Assembly (NCBI GenBank): GCA_900543585.1
Contig: UQRP01000023.1
Location: forward strand, 1 to 43,866
DNA: 43,866 bases
DNA from: an uncultured Prevotella sp.
Lineage (GTDB): Bacteria > Bacteroidota > Bacteroidia > Bacteroidales > Bacteroidaceae
Direction: 5' to 3'
The notes beneath the pieces are model-generated. The model did no database searches. It was given only the letters and a program-made list of their open reading frames with translations, and was not told where the DNA came from. The stretch's first letter is position 1. Each line of letters opens with the position of its first letter. A program made the position numbers and the translations under genes. This document shows, in pieces, positions 34,592 to 41,343 of this stretch.

Positions 34592-35060
34592 TCACATCTC
34601 ACAATCATTCCCCGAAATACCTTACGTCGATGAGGACTACGGACAGCTCGAAGCCATCGACAACGACAACATGGATACCTATCCCGTCGTCTTCCCCTGT
34701 GTTCTCATCAACACCGACTCCGTCGACTGGTCGTCCCTTTCCGCAAAATCTCAGAAAGGCAACGCCCACATCTGTGTCCGCCTCTGCATCGACTGTTACG
34801 ACGACACGCACTTCGCCTCCGGAACAACCGAGAAAATAAAGGAGCGCTCCGAACTCGTCCACAACCTCCACGCCGCTCTCCAGACCTACCGCCCCCTCTC
34901 CGTCGGAGCCCTCGTCCGAACCAAGTCTAAGTTCTACACCTGGTCTCATGGCATCAAGGTCTATGAGCTCTACTACGACATCGACGTCGACGACATCATC
35001 ACACCCGCCAACGGCAAAACCCTCGTCAAGCCCTCCATCTCCCCGTATCGCCGTCTATAA
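34563..35060 (+). CDS. Tail terminator / head-tail joining protein
   Basis: 165 residues, starting inside the end of the previous gene. FPEIPYVDEDYGQLEA, YPVVFPCVLINTD, GNAHICVRLCIDCYDD and the end YELYYDIDVDDI give the strand order of tail terminator proteins (beta sheet with two helices) found at this place in Bacteroidota Mu-like phages. It would cap the finished tail. It is the last gene of the plus-strand late operon; a hairpin repeat follows at 35,075 and forms the boundary to the convergent gene. Confidence 0.7.
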   Translation: MESLLLPIINHISQSFPEIPYVDEDYGQLEAIDNDNMDTYPVVFPCVLINTDSVDWSSLSAKSQKGNAHICVRLCIDCYDDTHFASGTTEKIKERSELVHNLHAALQTYRPLSVGALVRTKSKFYTWSHGIKVYELYYDIDVDDIITPANGKTLVKPSISPYRRL

Positions 35061-35074
35061 CCGCCTGTCGTCCC

Positions 35075-35099
35075 GTTCGCCGCAATACATTGCGGCGCC
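35075..35099. repeat. Hairpin repeat copy at the convergent gene boundary
   Basis: Main version of the repeat. It separates the end of the plus-strand late operon from the stop of the 83-aa minus-strand gene (touching at 35,099) and could act as a two-way transcript end. Confidence 0.9.
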
Positions 35100-35350
35100 T
35101 ATCCACCTCTCTTCACACGGAAACCCGTGAATATCGGCTTCGCTATCCGTCTGCCTTCCACCGTAGCTCCAGTTCTTATCATCTTCCGCACGATCTGCAT
35201 CACGCGCTCCTCGCTAACGAAGAACTCTTCCTCCGACAACTTCTTCACGGCATCGTCAAATCGAAGTCGCTTCACCTCGGTCCAATAATAGTAGCGCTCA
35301 AACATCTTCATGTCCCTCGCGGCTTTTAGTTCTTTTTTCTTCACGCTCAT
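35099..35350 (-). CDS. Small basic DNA-binding-like protein, candidate late-gene activator
   Basis: 83 residues, very basic. LRFDDAVKKLSEEEFFVSEERVMQIVRKMI reads as helix-turn-helix (turn at FFVS) and resembles small conserved proteins of Bacteroidota Mu-like phages. The gene stands alone: a strong terminator separates it from the early operon, and it is convergent with the late operon. In Mu this map position holds the regulators Mor and C, which switch on middle and late genes. A TAAATTTG box (complement of 35,358-35,365) lies 7 bases before the ATG, with no clear -33 box, implying a leaderless or activator-dependent mRNA. No sequence similarity to Mor/C is evident, so the function is inferred. 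Confidence 0.6.
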   Translation of the reverse strand: MSVKKKELKAARDMKMFERYYYWTEVKRLRFDDAVKKLSEEEFFVSEERVMQIVRKMIRTGATVEGRRIAKPIFTGFRVKRGG

Positions 35351-35402
35351 AATGATGCAAATTTAAGCATTTTACATCATCCACTACATACAATGTAAAC
35401 AC

Positions 35403-35435
35403 AAAAAGCGGAGCAACCATCACAGCCGCTCCGCT
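35403..35435 (-). terminator. Rho-independent terminator of the early operon
   Basis: On the minus strand AGCGGAGC (complement of 35,428-35,435), 13-base loop, GCTCCGCT (complement of 35,407-35,414) and five T. It lies 28 bases after the stop of the DUF3164-like gene and ends the early transcript before the 83-aa gene. Confidence 0.85.
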
Positions 35436-35462
35436 CCCACTAATTATTCCTCCGCATTCTCG

Positions 35463-36119
35463 CTACATACGGCAGAACGATGGCTCCAACTTGCGCCATA
35501 CATTCTCGCCGTCCTTCTCGTAGAAGTAGTAGTTGATGGCTGTCGCCATCACCACATTGCTCTCACGGAACAAATCCATAATCTCATGATACTCGCCGTC
35601 AAACTTATCCTCAAGCTCGTAAAGCTTGCTGATAGACTTATAGTCCAGCTGTCCCTGTCGGTTCCTCTCCAGAAGGCTCATTGCCAACTGGTATATCGGG
35701 TCCTCGGTGCCCTTGTCGCTGTTCTCGATGTAGCGGCTCAGGTAGTCGATGAGCTTCTGCGCAGCCATGTCTGCACGCTCGTCAAAGGTCTTCACCTTGT
35801 TGTAGCTCACCTTCAGCTTGAAGTCGCCTTCAACTACCGTGAAACCCTGCTGGTCGCTGCTACGAAGCTGGCCGTAGTCCTGCATCACTTCCCGGAAGGC
35901 GCTGCTCTCGCTGTCAAGCCAGTCCTTGAACTCACGCACAATGTCTACAACGCTCTTTGTACGCGCTCTGACGTCCGTCATGAAGTCCGAACGGAGTTTC
36001 TCATAGGCTTCCCTCCGGTCTGCCTTCTCCTGTCTGCTCTCTGCCGTCAGCTGCTGAAGCAGCGACGCTCTCTCTTCCTTACTCAGCTGCTTAAGCAGCT
36101 CTTCTGTCTTCTTTTCCAT
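35463..36119 (-). CDS. DUF3164-like early protein
   Basis: 218 residues. A charged coiled-coil start (KTEELLKQLSKEERASLLQQLTAE) is followed by the DUF3164 pattern: FTVVEGDFKLKVSYNKVKTFDERADMAAQKLIDYLSRYI and LYELEDKFDGEYHEIMDLF...VVMATAINYYFYEKDGENVWRKLEPSF. Such proteins are common in the early operon of transposable phages; their role is unknown, with suggestions of DNA binding or control of replication. It is the last gene before the operon terminator, 142 bases after the GemA-like gene; the gap holds the 18-bp tandem array. Confidence 0.85.
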   Translation of the reverse strand: MEKKTEELLKQLSKEERASLLQQLTAESRQEKADRREAYEKLRSDFMTDVRARTKSVVDIVREFKDWLDSESSAFREVMQDYGQLRSSDQQGFTVVEGDFKLKVSYNKVKTFDERADMAAQKLIDYLSRYIENSDKGTEDPIYQLAMSLLERNRQGQLDYKSISKLYELEDKFDGEYHEIMDLFRESNVVMATAINYYFYEKDGENVWRKLEPSFCRM

Positions 36120-36150
36120 CTTTTTGTCGTTTTAAAAATTTATCTATTGT

Positions 36151-36258
36151 TCCTATAGTCCCTATTGTTTCTATAGTCCCTATTGTTTCTATAGTCCCTA
36201 TTGTTTCTATAGTCCCTATTGTTCCTATAGCTCCTATTGTTTCTATAGCCTCTATAAA
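36151..36258. repeat. 18-bp tandem array (TTCTATAGTCCCTATTGT)
   Basis: Six consecutive 18-bp units, of which three (36,169-36,222) are identical and the others differ by one to a few bases. Fills the gap between the GemA-like and DUF3164-like genes. Confidence 0.92.
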
Positions 36259-36261
36259 AGC

Positions 36262-36690
36262 CTATTCCTTCTCCCGCTTCCAGATCATTGCCCTCACCTT
36301 CAGCGTCACGTCCTCCAGTTCATCACCGCTCAACTCCCGAAACGCCTTACCGGCTATTCGTTTGTCCATGCAGAACTTATTCACCACATCCCAGTTCGCC
36401 GTGTCAACGCCCCACAGCTGCATCTGATGCAGGGCCATGCTCCGTTTCTTCCGAAGCGCTCTGCGTTCAGCAAGCCGATGCACTGCGTCGGCACCTGTCT
36501 TCGGCAGCTGCATCTCCATCAGCCGGCAAAGGGCTTTATACTCCGCATCCGTGGTCTCCTTAAGGCTCTCGGTCCGGGCACCCGTCGCCTGTCTCACAAG
36601 GCTCTTCTTCAAGTCCTCCCTGTCACCATCATAGGGTAGCTCCTTCAGCAAGGCGTAGAACCTCGCATAGTTCCTGTTCATCTCTTCCAT
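36262..36690 (-). CDS. GemA-like early regulator (Mu gp16-like)
   Basis: 142 residues from ATG 36,690 (a GTG at 36,699 would add three). NRNYARFYALLKELPYDGDREDLKKSLVRQATGARTESLKE and DAEYKALCRLMEMQL match the start of GemA/DUF1018 proteins, whose hallmark is a short helical domain followed by 'l...e...l...l'; the C-terminal part (WDVVNKFCMDKRIAGKAFRELSGDELEDVTLKVRAM) is the typical second half. GemA of Mu alters host gene expression and DNA supercoiling. The start overlaps the end of the zinc-motif gene. Confidence 0.75.
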   Translation of the reverse strand: MEEMNRNYARFYALLKELPYDGDREDLKKSLVRQATGARTESLKETTDAEYKALCRLMEMQLPKTGADAVHRLAERRALRKKRSMALHQMQLWGVDTANWDVVNKFCMDKRIAGKAFRELSGDELEDVTLKVRAMIWKREKE

Positions 36691-36902
36691 GGCTTCCACT
36701 TTATCGTTATCTCAGCGTTCAACTTGCCGCTGCCACCGCACATCGGGCACGGTGTCTTCATATCCTCACCATATTCGTCAGTGCCCCAGAAGAAGCCGTT
36801 GCCCCAGCAGTAGTTGCAGCGCAGCCCCGTTACCGTTCGCTTCTCGGCATCGACCTTTGTAGTCGGTGCCTCTAATTCCATTATAGTCTTAACTTTTACC
36901 AT
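36678..36902 (-). CDS. Small DnaJ-type zinc-motif protein
   Basis: 74 residues with two CxxCxGxG-type motifs: CNYCWGNG (about residue 30) and CPMCGGSG (about 52), the half-repeats of the DnaJ central zinc finger, enough to bind one zinc. The rest is short strands (TKVDAEKRTVTGLRC, EITIKWKPWKR). Small proteins of this type are common in early operons of Mu-like phages of Bacteroidota; a role in protein or nucleic-acid binding is a guess. Downstream GemA starts within its last codons. Confidence 0.75.
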   Translation of the reverse strand: MVKVKTIMELEAPTTKVDAEKRTVTGLRCNYCWGNGFFWGTDEYGEDMKTPCPMCGGSGKLNAEITIKWKPWKR

Positions 36903-36942
36903 ATCTTTCTTCGTTTTTTATTTTAATAATCAGCAGCCTTCC

Positions 36943-36982
36943 GTTCGCCGCCGTTCCGTTCGCCGCATTACAATGCGGCGCC
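36943..36982. repeat. Hairpin repeat copy (alternative stem) with one extra 15-bp unit
   Basis: Core GCCGCATTACAATGCGGC preceded by one GTTCGCCGCCGTTCC unit, followed at 36,996-37,010 by a CGCTGC-TTT-GCAGCG hairpin. Fills the gap between the second ATPase gene and the zinc-motif gene. Confidence 0.9.
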
Positions 36983-37019
36983 CTGTTCTGTAGGTCGCTG
37001 CTTTGCAGCGGCTCTTATT

Positions 37020-37640
37020 TCACTTTCCCCAGTACCGCTTCGCCCCCTCCTCCCATATCGTGTAGCCCTCGTTATACTTCGGACCGAAGAACCGCCCCTT
37101 CGAGAACGCCTTAAACCCCTCGACCCATATCTTCAGGGTCGCCGAGTACATCACCTTCTTCGCTGCGCTGCCCATAGGCTGGCTCCCAGTCGCCTGGCTG
37201 ATGAAGATGATCAGCTTGTTCCTGTATCGCTCGTTAAGTATCTTATAGTCGCTGTAGGTCATCTGCGTATACTGGAAGCTGTCCACAACGACGATATTGA
37301 AGCTCTTCCGTTTGTCCAGACGGGCCTTAAGCTCATCCATCGGCTCGTCATTGAGCAGACTGAACCTCCGTCCGCAGTCTGCCATGCCGTGACGGCGAAG
37401 GCTCGCCTGCATCGTAAGGCTCGTACCCTCCTCTAAACTGTCATAAGCCACCCTGTCAAACTTGCAGAGCTCCTTGCACAGCTGCATCACAAACGAACTC
37501 TTGCCGTTGCCGGAGTTCCCCCAGATAAACCATATCCCGGTGCGCTCCGGCTCGCCGAAGGCGTCCTTCCATGAGCCCTCAAAGGGAAACGTGTTCTTCT
37601 TCTGCCGGAGCACCTCCCCGGCTGTCAGTGCCTTGGTCAT
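37020..37640 (-). CDS. Second P-loop ATPase of the early operon (RecA/DnaB-like)
   Basis: 206 residues. Walker A is WGNSGNGKSSFVMQ (about 39-52), Walker B is FNIVVVDSFQ (about 115-124), and a sensor-like FISQATG follows near 150. The fold order (P-loop, LEEG acidic residue near 71, hydrophobic Walker B strand, SQ strand) resembles RecA/RadA/DnaB-type ATPases rather than AAA+ MuB. It starts 13 bases after the MuB gene. Mu itself has no such gene; a replication or recombination helper for transposition is plausible but not shown. Confidence 0.75.
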   Translation of the reverse strand: MTKALTAGEVLRQKKNTFPFEGSWKDAFGEPERTGIWFIWGNSGNGKSSFVMQLCKELCKFDRVAYDSLEEGTSLTMQASLRRHGMADCGRRFSLLNDEPMDELKARLDKRKSFNIVVVDSFQYTQMTYSDYKILNERYRNKLIIFISQATGSQPMGSAAKKVMYSATLKIWVEGFKAFSKGRFFGPKYNEGYTIWEEGAKRYWGK

Positions 37641-37653
37641 CTTCTGCCTCCTT

Positions 37654-38523
37654 TCATTCCTTTACTCGCTTCATCCGGTGTACGCTCTTCTTAACCCGTC
37701 TAAGGTCAAAGTCATACCCGTCGCCCTCCTTGATGATCTTGTCTATATCTTCTCTCGACGTAATGCCGTTGGCCGTGCAGATGGCGTACACGTCCTGGGC
37801 ACTCGTAGTCTCCAAATCAAAATACTTCCGCCCGATACGGCTGAAAATCTCCTTGTAGCCCTTCCGGCCGTACCGCAGACCGTTGCTGATGCGTCGCTTG
37901 ATGTAGTCGGTGCTCAGAAACACCATACCGCAACGGTCCTCCAGGTTGTTGTACATCGAGATAAAATATTGGAAAACGCTCTCAGGCAACTTGTCTGCCT
38001 CGTCGAAGATAATCAGAGGACTTTCCATCTGGATGATGCTGTCTATTATCTCTTGCCACAGCTCTCTCACAGTGTAGCCCTCGCTCCTAATGCCAAGCCG
38101 TCGCGCAATCGTCCTCACAAACTCTCCCTTCAGCATATCCTCTGAGCAGAGGATGTAGAACGCCTCCTTATGGCCTTCGGCATACAGCCGGCCCGTCGTA
38201 GTCTTGCCGCATCCGGCCTCGCCGACAATCCACGTTACGTTCATATACTCCTGCGCGTCCTGCATCGCATAGCTTATCTCTTGGAACGCTCCCGTCTCCA
38301 CAATCGTCCACCCCGTGGCACTCGAGCTGCCCGTTGGCTTCACCTGCTCCGCAACCTTTGTCCACATGGCATCGCTTATCCGGCTCCAGTTGCCGTTTAT
38401 CATGCTGCTCAGCGTGCCGGCACTGATACCTTCGAGGCTTCCCGCGGCCTTGTTCTGGCTCGGATAACGCTCAATGTAGCTCTTAAGGTTTGCTACGATA
38501 ACCTTCTTTTCACTTTCTTCCAT
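37654..38523 (-). CDS. MuB-like AAA+ ATPase, transposition target protein
   Basis: 289 residues. The N-terminal 70 residues form an HTH domain (YPSQNKAAGSLEGISAGTLSSMINGNW), then an AAA+ domain with Walker A GEAGCGKTTTG (about 100-110), Walker B SPLIIFDEAD (about 165-174), sensor VFLSTD (about 205) and arginine-containing GLRYGRKGYKEIFSRIGR. This is the domain order of Mu B, which coats target DNA, delivers it to MuA and gives target immunity. It follows MuA in the operon, separated by the long hairpin-repeat array. Confidence 0.93.
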   Translation of the reverse strand: MEESEKKVIVANLKSYIERYPSQNKAAGSLEGISAGTLSSMINGNWSRISDAMWTKVAEQVKPTGSSSATGWTIVETGAFQEISYAMQDAQEYMNVTWIVGEAGCGKTTTGRLYAEGHKEAFYILCSEDMLKGEFVRTIARRLGIRSEGYTVRELWQEIIDSIIQMESPLIIFDEADKLPESVFQYFISMYNNLEDRCGMVFLSTDYIKRRISNGLRYGRKGYKEIFSRIGRKYFDLETTSAQDVYAICTANGITSREDIDKIIKEGDGYDFDLRRVKKSVHRMKRVKE

Positions 38524-38580
38524 TTTTGTCGTTATTTTTAATTGTTGGTATTTATTTGCTTATTTTTTATCTTCTATGGT

Positions 38581-38680
38581 GTTCGTCGCCGTTCGGTTCG
38601 CCGCTGTTCCGTTCGCCGCCGTTCCGTTCGCCGCTGTTCGGTTCGCCGCTGTTCGGTTCGCCGCAATACATTGCGGCGCC
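38581..38680. repeat. 15-bp tandem array ending in the hairpin repeat
   Basis: Five 15-bp units of the type GTTCGCCGCTGTTCG (positions 38,581-38,655) run directly into the hairpin core at 38,656-38,680. It fills the 170-base gap between MuA and MuB. Single extra units occur at 20,325 and 36,943. Confidence 0.92.
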
Positions 38681-38693
38681 CTATCATCGGCGC

Positions 38694-40739
38694 CTATAGC
38701 TTCTCCGCAGTCTTCCGCCGGTTAATCTCCACGGGGCTCTCTATCTCCGACCAGTCCACATTGCTCACCACCTTCGTCGCTCGCCCAAGGCTCAGCTCGT
38801 AGGGTCTCCCGGAGTAAATGCCCGTCCGCCTGTCTATCTGCTGCTGTACCTCGGACCTCACGCCTTTCAGCTTCGGGCTCCGAAGTCCGTGCTGCTCCGG
38901 CAGAACGCCCTCCTCCTTCTCGATGGTCCTGGCCGCCACCTGGCGCCCTATCCTGTCTTGCTCCGTAGCACGCTCCTCGGCTCTGATGAACTTCGCCTCG
39001 CCCTCTGTCTGGTCTTGCAGTGCTCTGTGAATGGTCATATACGGCTCGGCCACGCGCTCGAACCGCAGCTCTCCGCTCTTGTCCTTCCTGTATAGCCTTA
39101 TCGATGTGTAGTCATAAGGGTCGTACTTCACGTAGAACTTCTCGTAGGTATGCGTCCGTCGCCACTCATGGTCAGGAATACCGGGCTCTGAAAAGACCTC
39201 GTAGGTACGCTTCTTGCCCTTGATGGTGATCTCTATGCCGCTCGCGGTAAACGTGCAAGGCTTCTCTGCCCATACCCAGAACATCTCTTCCATGTCTCTC
39301 GCCGTAACCTCCGGGGTTCCGTCGTTGCTCGACGTTCTGTACATCTCCTCTCTTGCGATGCCGGTCTTCGGGTGTGCCATCTCGTTCCATTCGGTTCTCG
39401 CCTTCACGTAGGCGGCCTTCAGTTCGTCTAAGGTGTAGAGCTTATCCTTGTTCGCCTCGATGAACTCAAGGTCAGGACGGCTCATCTGTTTCTTAGCGGT
39501 AATGTTCTGACCGGTAAAACGCCAGTCCTTGTGCAGCACCTGCTGCTGGAACCGCCCAAAGACGCTCTCTATGGTCTTCGAACTGCCGTTATATGGGGCG
39601 GTAGTCCTGTACACCGTGCAAAGCTTCTGTAAGAAGCCCTGGCTCTCCAGCTTCTTGTGGCCGCCCTGGTTGTCGCTCACAATCTCGTAGGGCTTGTGCT
39701 TGCTCACCTGGATGGCCATCCGGTACGCCATGTACTGTGCCTCATAGTCCTCGTTGTCGGATATGCAGAAACCCAAAAAGGTCTCAGAATAGGCATCGAT
39801 AACCTCATAAACGCTCGTTGTCCTGACCTTACCGCTATCGTCTCTGTAGTAGAGGTTAAGCTTTGTGCCGTCACCATACCACAGGGTGTCCCTCCGCGTA
39901 GGCAGCTCGGTCTTCATCTTCCTGTCGAACCTCTGGTGAGAACTCATCTCGCCATAAACGGCATCGTGCCACAGGGGCTCTATCTGCGGGCTCTCAAGCC
40001 AGGTCTTAAGGCTCCTGATGCTCTTCAGCGGTTTCATGCCTTTTGCCTCTGCCTCGCTATTAAAAGTCTCAAATATCTGGCTGTCCGTCAGCACGGGCAC
40101 CTTGCTCCGCTTCAGGGCTATCAGGCGCTTAGCGGCCTTCTGCGTTATCTTCAGGGTATTGCTGTTGCCAAGTCTTCCGTTGATAAGCACGCAGTAGCCT
40201 TCTTTCTTGTAGCGATTCACCTTTTCCCGAAGGCGGGTCTCGTTACCCGGCAGCGTGTGGCCCGTAACGCTCCTAAGCTCCTCGCTCTGCGTATAGATGA
40301 TGTCCCAGATGTCGCTGCTACGGCTGCTCCCCAACGCGTGCCGGTTCGCCGTAACGTCGTTAAGACGGTCCAATAGGACATTCAGGACCGACGCGTTCAT
40401 CGTGTACTCATCTATCATCTTCTCGCTCAAGTGCGTGCGAACGCCGTTAAGGGTATACTCGTAAGCCGCGAACCAGCGGCGGGCTGACCCGTCCTCGGCT
40501 ACGCTCGAACGGAGCTCCTGACGTTTCAGCACGTCCAACGCGCTGCCATGAGACGCCTCGAACTCCTGACGGTAACGGGGAGGGAGGCTGGCATAGCTGT
40601 ACAGGGCCGGATGACCGAGACCGCCGCGGCGAACACGTGTGATGTTGCCGCGCTTGATGTTCTGGCGAAGTGTGTCGCCTTTCATCACGCTCGTAAGCTC
40701 CTCATAGGTGATGCACAACTCTTTCTTGTAGTACTCCAT
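38694..40739 (-). CDS. MuA-like DDE transposase
   Basis: 681 residues (Mu A is 663). The N-terminal part has a Mu-type winged helix (YEELTSVMKGDTLRQNIKRG...RYRQEFEA) and further DNA-binding helices. The catalytic core carries the triad: Asp in TLWYGDGTKLNLYY (about 290), Asp in EIVSDNQGGHKK (about 355) and Glu in SSKTIESVFGRFQQQ (about 391). A beta-barrel follows (PCTFTASGIEITIKGKKRTYEV), and the C-terminal tail holds charged helices that would contact MuB. It binds the end repeats and catalyses strand transfer for both integration and replication. Its ATG is 21 bases after the membrane protein gene. Confidence 0.95.
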   Translation of the reverse strand: MEYYKKELCITYEELTSVMKGDTLRQNIKRGNITRVRRGGLGHPALYSYASLPPRYRQEFEASHGSALDVLKRQELRSSVAEDGSARRWFAAYEYTLNGVRTHLSEKMIDEYTMNASVLNVLLDRLNDVTANRHALGSSRSSDIWDIIYTQSEELRSVTGHTLPGNETRLREKVNRYKKEGYCVLINGRLGNSNTLKITQKAAKRLIALKRSKVPVLTDSQIFETFNSEAEAKGMKPLKSIRSLKTWLESPQIEPLWHDAVYGEMSSHQRFDRKMKTELPTRRDTLWYGDGTKLNLYYRDDSGKVRTTSVYEVIDAYSETFLGFCISDNEDYEAQYMAYRMAIQVSKHKPYEIVSDNQGGHKKLESQGFLQKLCTVYRTTAPYNGSSKTIESVFGRFQQQVLHKDWRFTGQNITAKKQMSRPDLEFIEANKDKLYTLDELKAAYVKARTEWNEMAHPKTGIAREEMYRTSSNDGTPEVTARDMEEMFWVWAEKPCTFTASGIEITIKGKKRTYEVFSEPGIPDHEWRRTHTYEKFYVKYDPYDYTSIRLYRKDKSGELRFERVAEPYMTIHRALQDQTEGEAKFIRAEERATEQDRIGRQVAARTIEKEEGVLPEQHGLRSPKLKGVRSEVQQQIDRRTGIYSGRPYELSLGRATKVVSNVDWSEIESPVEINRRKTAEKL

Positions 40740-40760
40740 AGTCTCTCCCTTTGCACAAAG

Positions 40761-40976
40761 CTATTCGTCATCAAAGTCGGGTAAACGAACAAGCGACGCA
40801 ATGCTCAGAAACATGCTCACCGCACTGAGCAGCGTAGCCAACAGACTCACGTCGGCTAACAGTGCCGTCAGAAATAGGCTCACTGAAAACCATACAAGCG
40901 ACACAAGCTGGCCAGCACTCAGCCTCTTAAGGTAGCGAAACTCCTTGCCAAAAATCTTCTCCATGTCTTCCTTCAT
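40761..40976 (-). CDS. Small membrane protein of the early operon
   Basis: 71 residues from ATG 40,976, which has AAGGAGAAAAG at the right distance; the longer frame from 41,024 overlaps the upstream gene. KEDMEKIFGKEFRYLKRLSAGQLVSL is cytoplasmic, then two membrane helices (VSLVWFSVSLFLTALLADV and LLATLLSAVSMFLSIASLV), then an acidic end (RLPDFDDE). Between the Ner-like gene and MuA. No function is known; superinfection exclusion is one possibility suggested only by early expression and membrane location. Confidence 0.7.
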   Translation of the reverse strand: MKEDMEKIFGKEFRYLKRLSAGQLVSLVWFSVSLFLTALLADVSLLATLLSAVSMFLSIASLVRLPDFDDE

Positions 40977-41004
40977 AGTCTTTTCTCCTTTTACCTTCCA
41001 GCCG

Positions 41005-41193
41005 CTATTCGTCGGCCGGCACAATCCTTACTTCCTTGCCGCCATACTGGCTCTTAGCTACACTGCGTATCTTGCGAGCCAAGGCACTGTTCTTCTTAAA
41101 GTTCAGAGACATGCTCACCATCTGACGACTGCATCCAAATACAGACATCAGCTTGTTCACATTGCCGTAATCCATAACAATCTTCCTCTGCAT
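41005..41193 (-). CDS. Small HTH protein at the start of the early operon (Ner-like position)
   Basis: 62 residues (56 from the second ATG at 41,175, which has AGAGGAAG before it and may be the true start). DYGNVNKLMSVFGCSRQMVSMSLNFKKNSALARKIRSVAKSQYGG is a helix-turn-helix with a basic second half. It is the first gene downstream of the early promoter, the place of Ner in Mu, a small repressor that tunes early and repressor transcription. Sequence similarity to Ner is not evident. Confidence 0.7.
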   Translation of the reverse strand: MQRKIVMDYGNVNKLMSVFGCSRQMVSMSLNFKKNSALARKIRSVAKSQYGGKEVRIVPADE

Positions 41194-41267
41194 ATTTTCA
41201 AACTTTTATAATACGTCATTCAAAACTTTTTAGTAAATTTGTGCGGTGTTAAAATGTAAACACGGTG

Positions 41268-41320
41268 CAAATATCGTAATATTTCACGAATTAACCAAAT
41301 AAAATCGTGAATAATTACGA
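41268..41320. promoter_or_regulatory. Early promoter and two 16-bp operators
   Basis: Minus-strand promoter: TTTG (complement of 41,296-41,299), 20 bases, GATATTTG (complement of 41,268-41,275). Operator 1 at 41,274-41,289 (minus strand TCGTGAAATATTACGA) fills the spacer between the boxes; operator 2 at 41,305-41,320 (TCGTGAATAATTACGA) is inverted relative to it, upstream. Centres are 31 bases apart, three helical turns. Repressor bound to operator 1 would block polymerase. Plus-strand transcription of the repressor likely starts in the same gap; a TAAATTTG box is at 41,234-41,241. Confidence 0.78.
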
Positions 41321-41343
41321 TTAACGGGCAAAAAATTTAAGTG

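Noticed and set aside
36151..36258. CRISPR array
   Set aside because: Units are 18 bp and directly adjacent with no spacers, and no cas genes are present.
38542..38802. 86-aa Arg/Ser repeat protein
   Set aside because: It is the translation of the 15-bp DNA array plus antisense of the transposase end.
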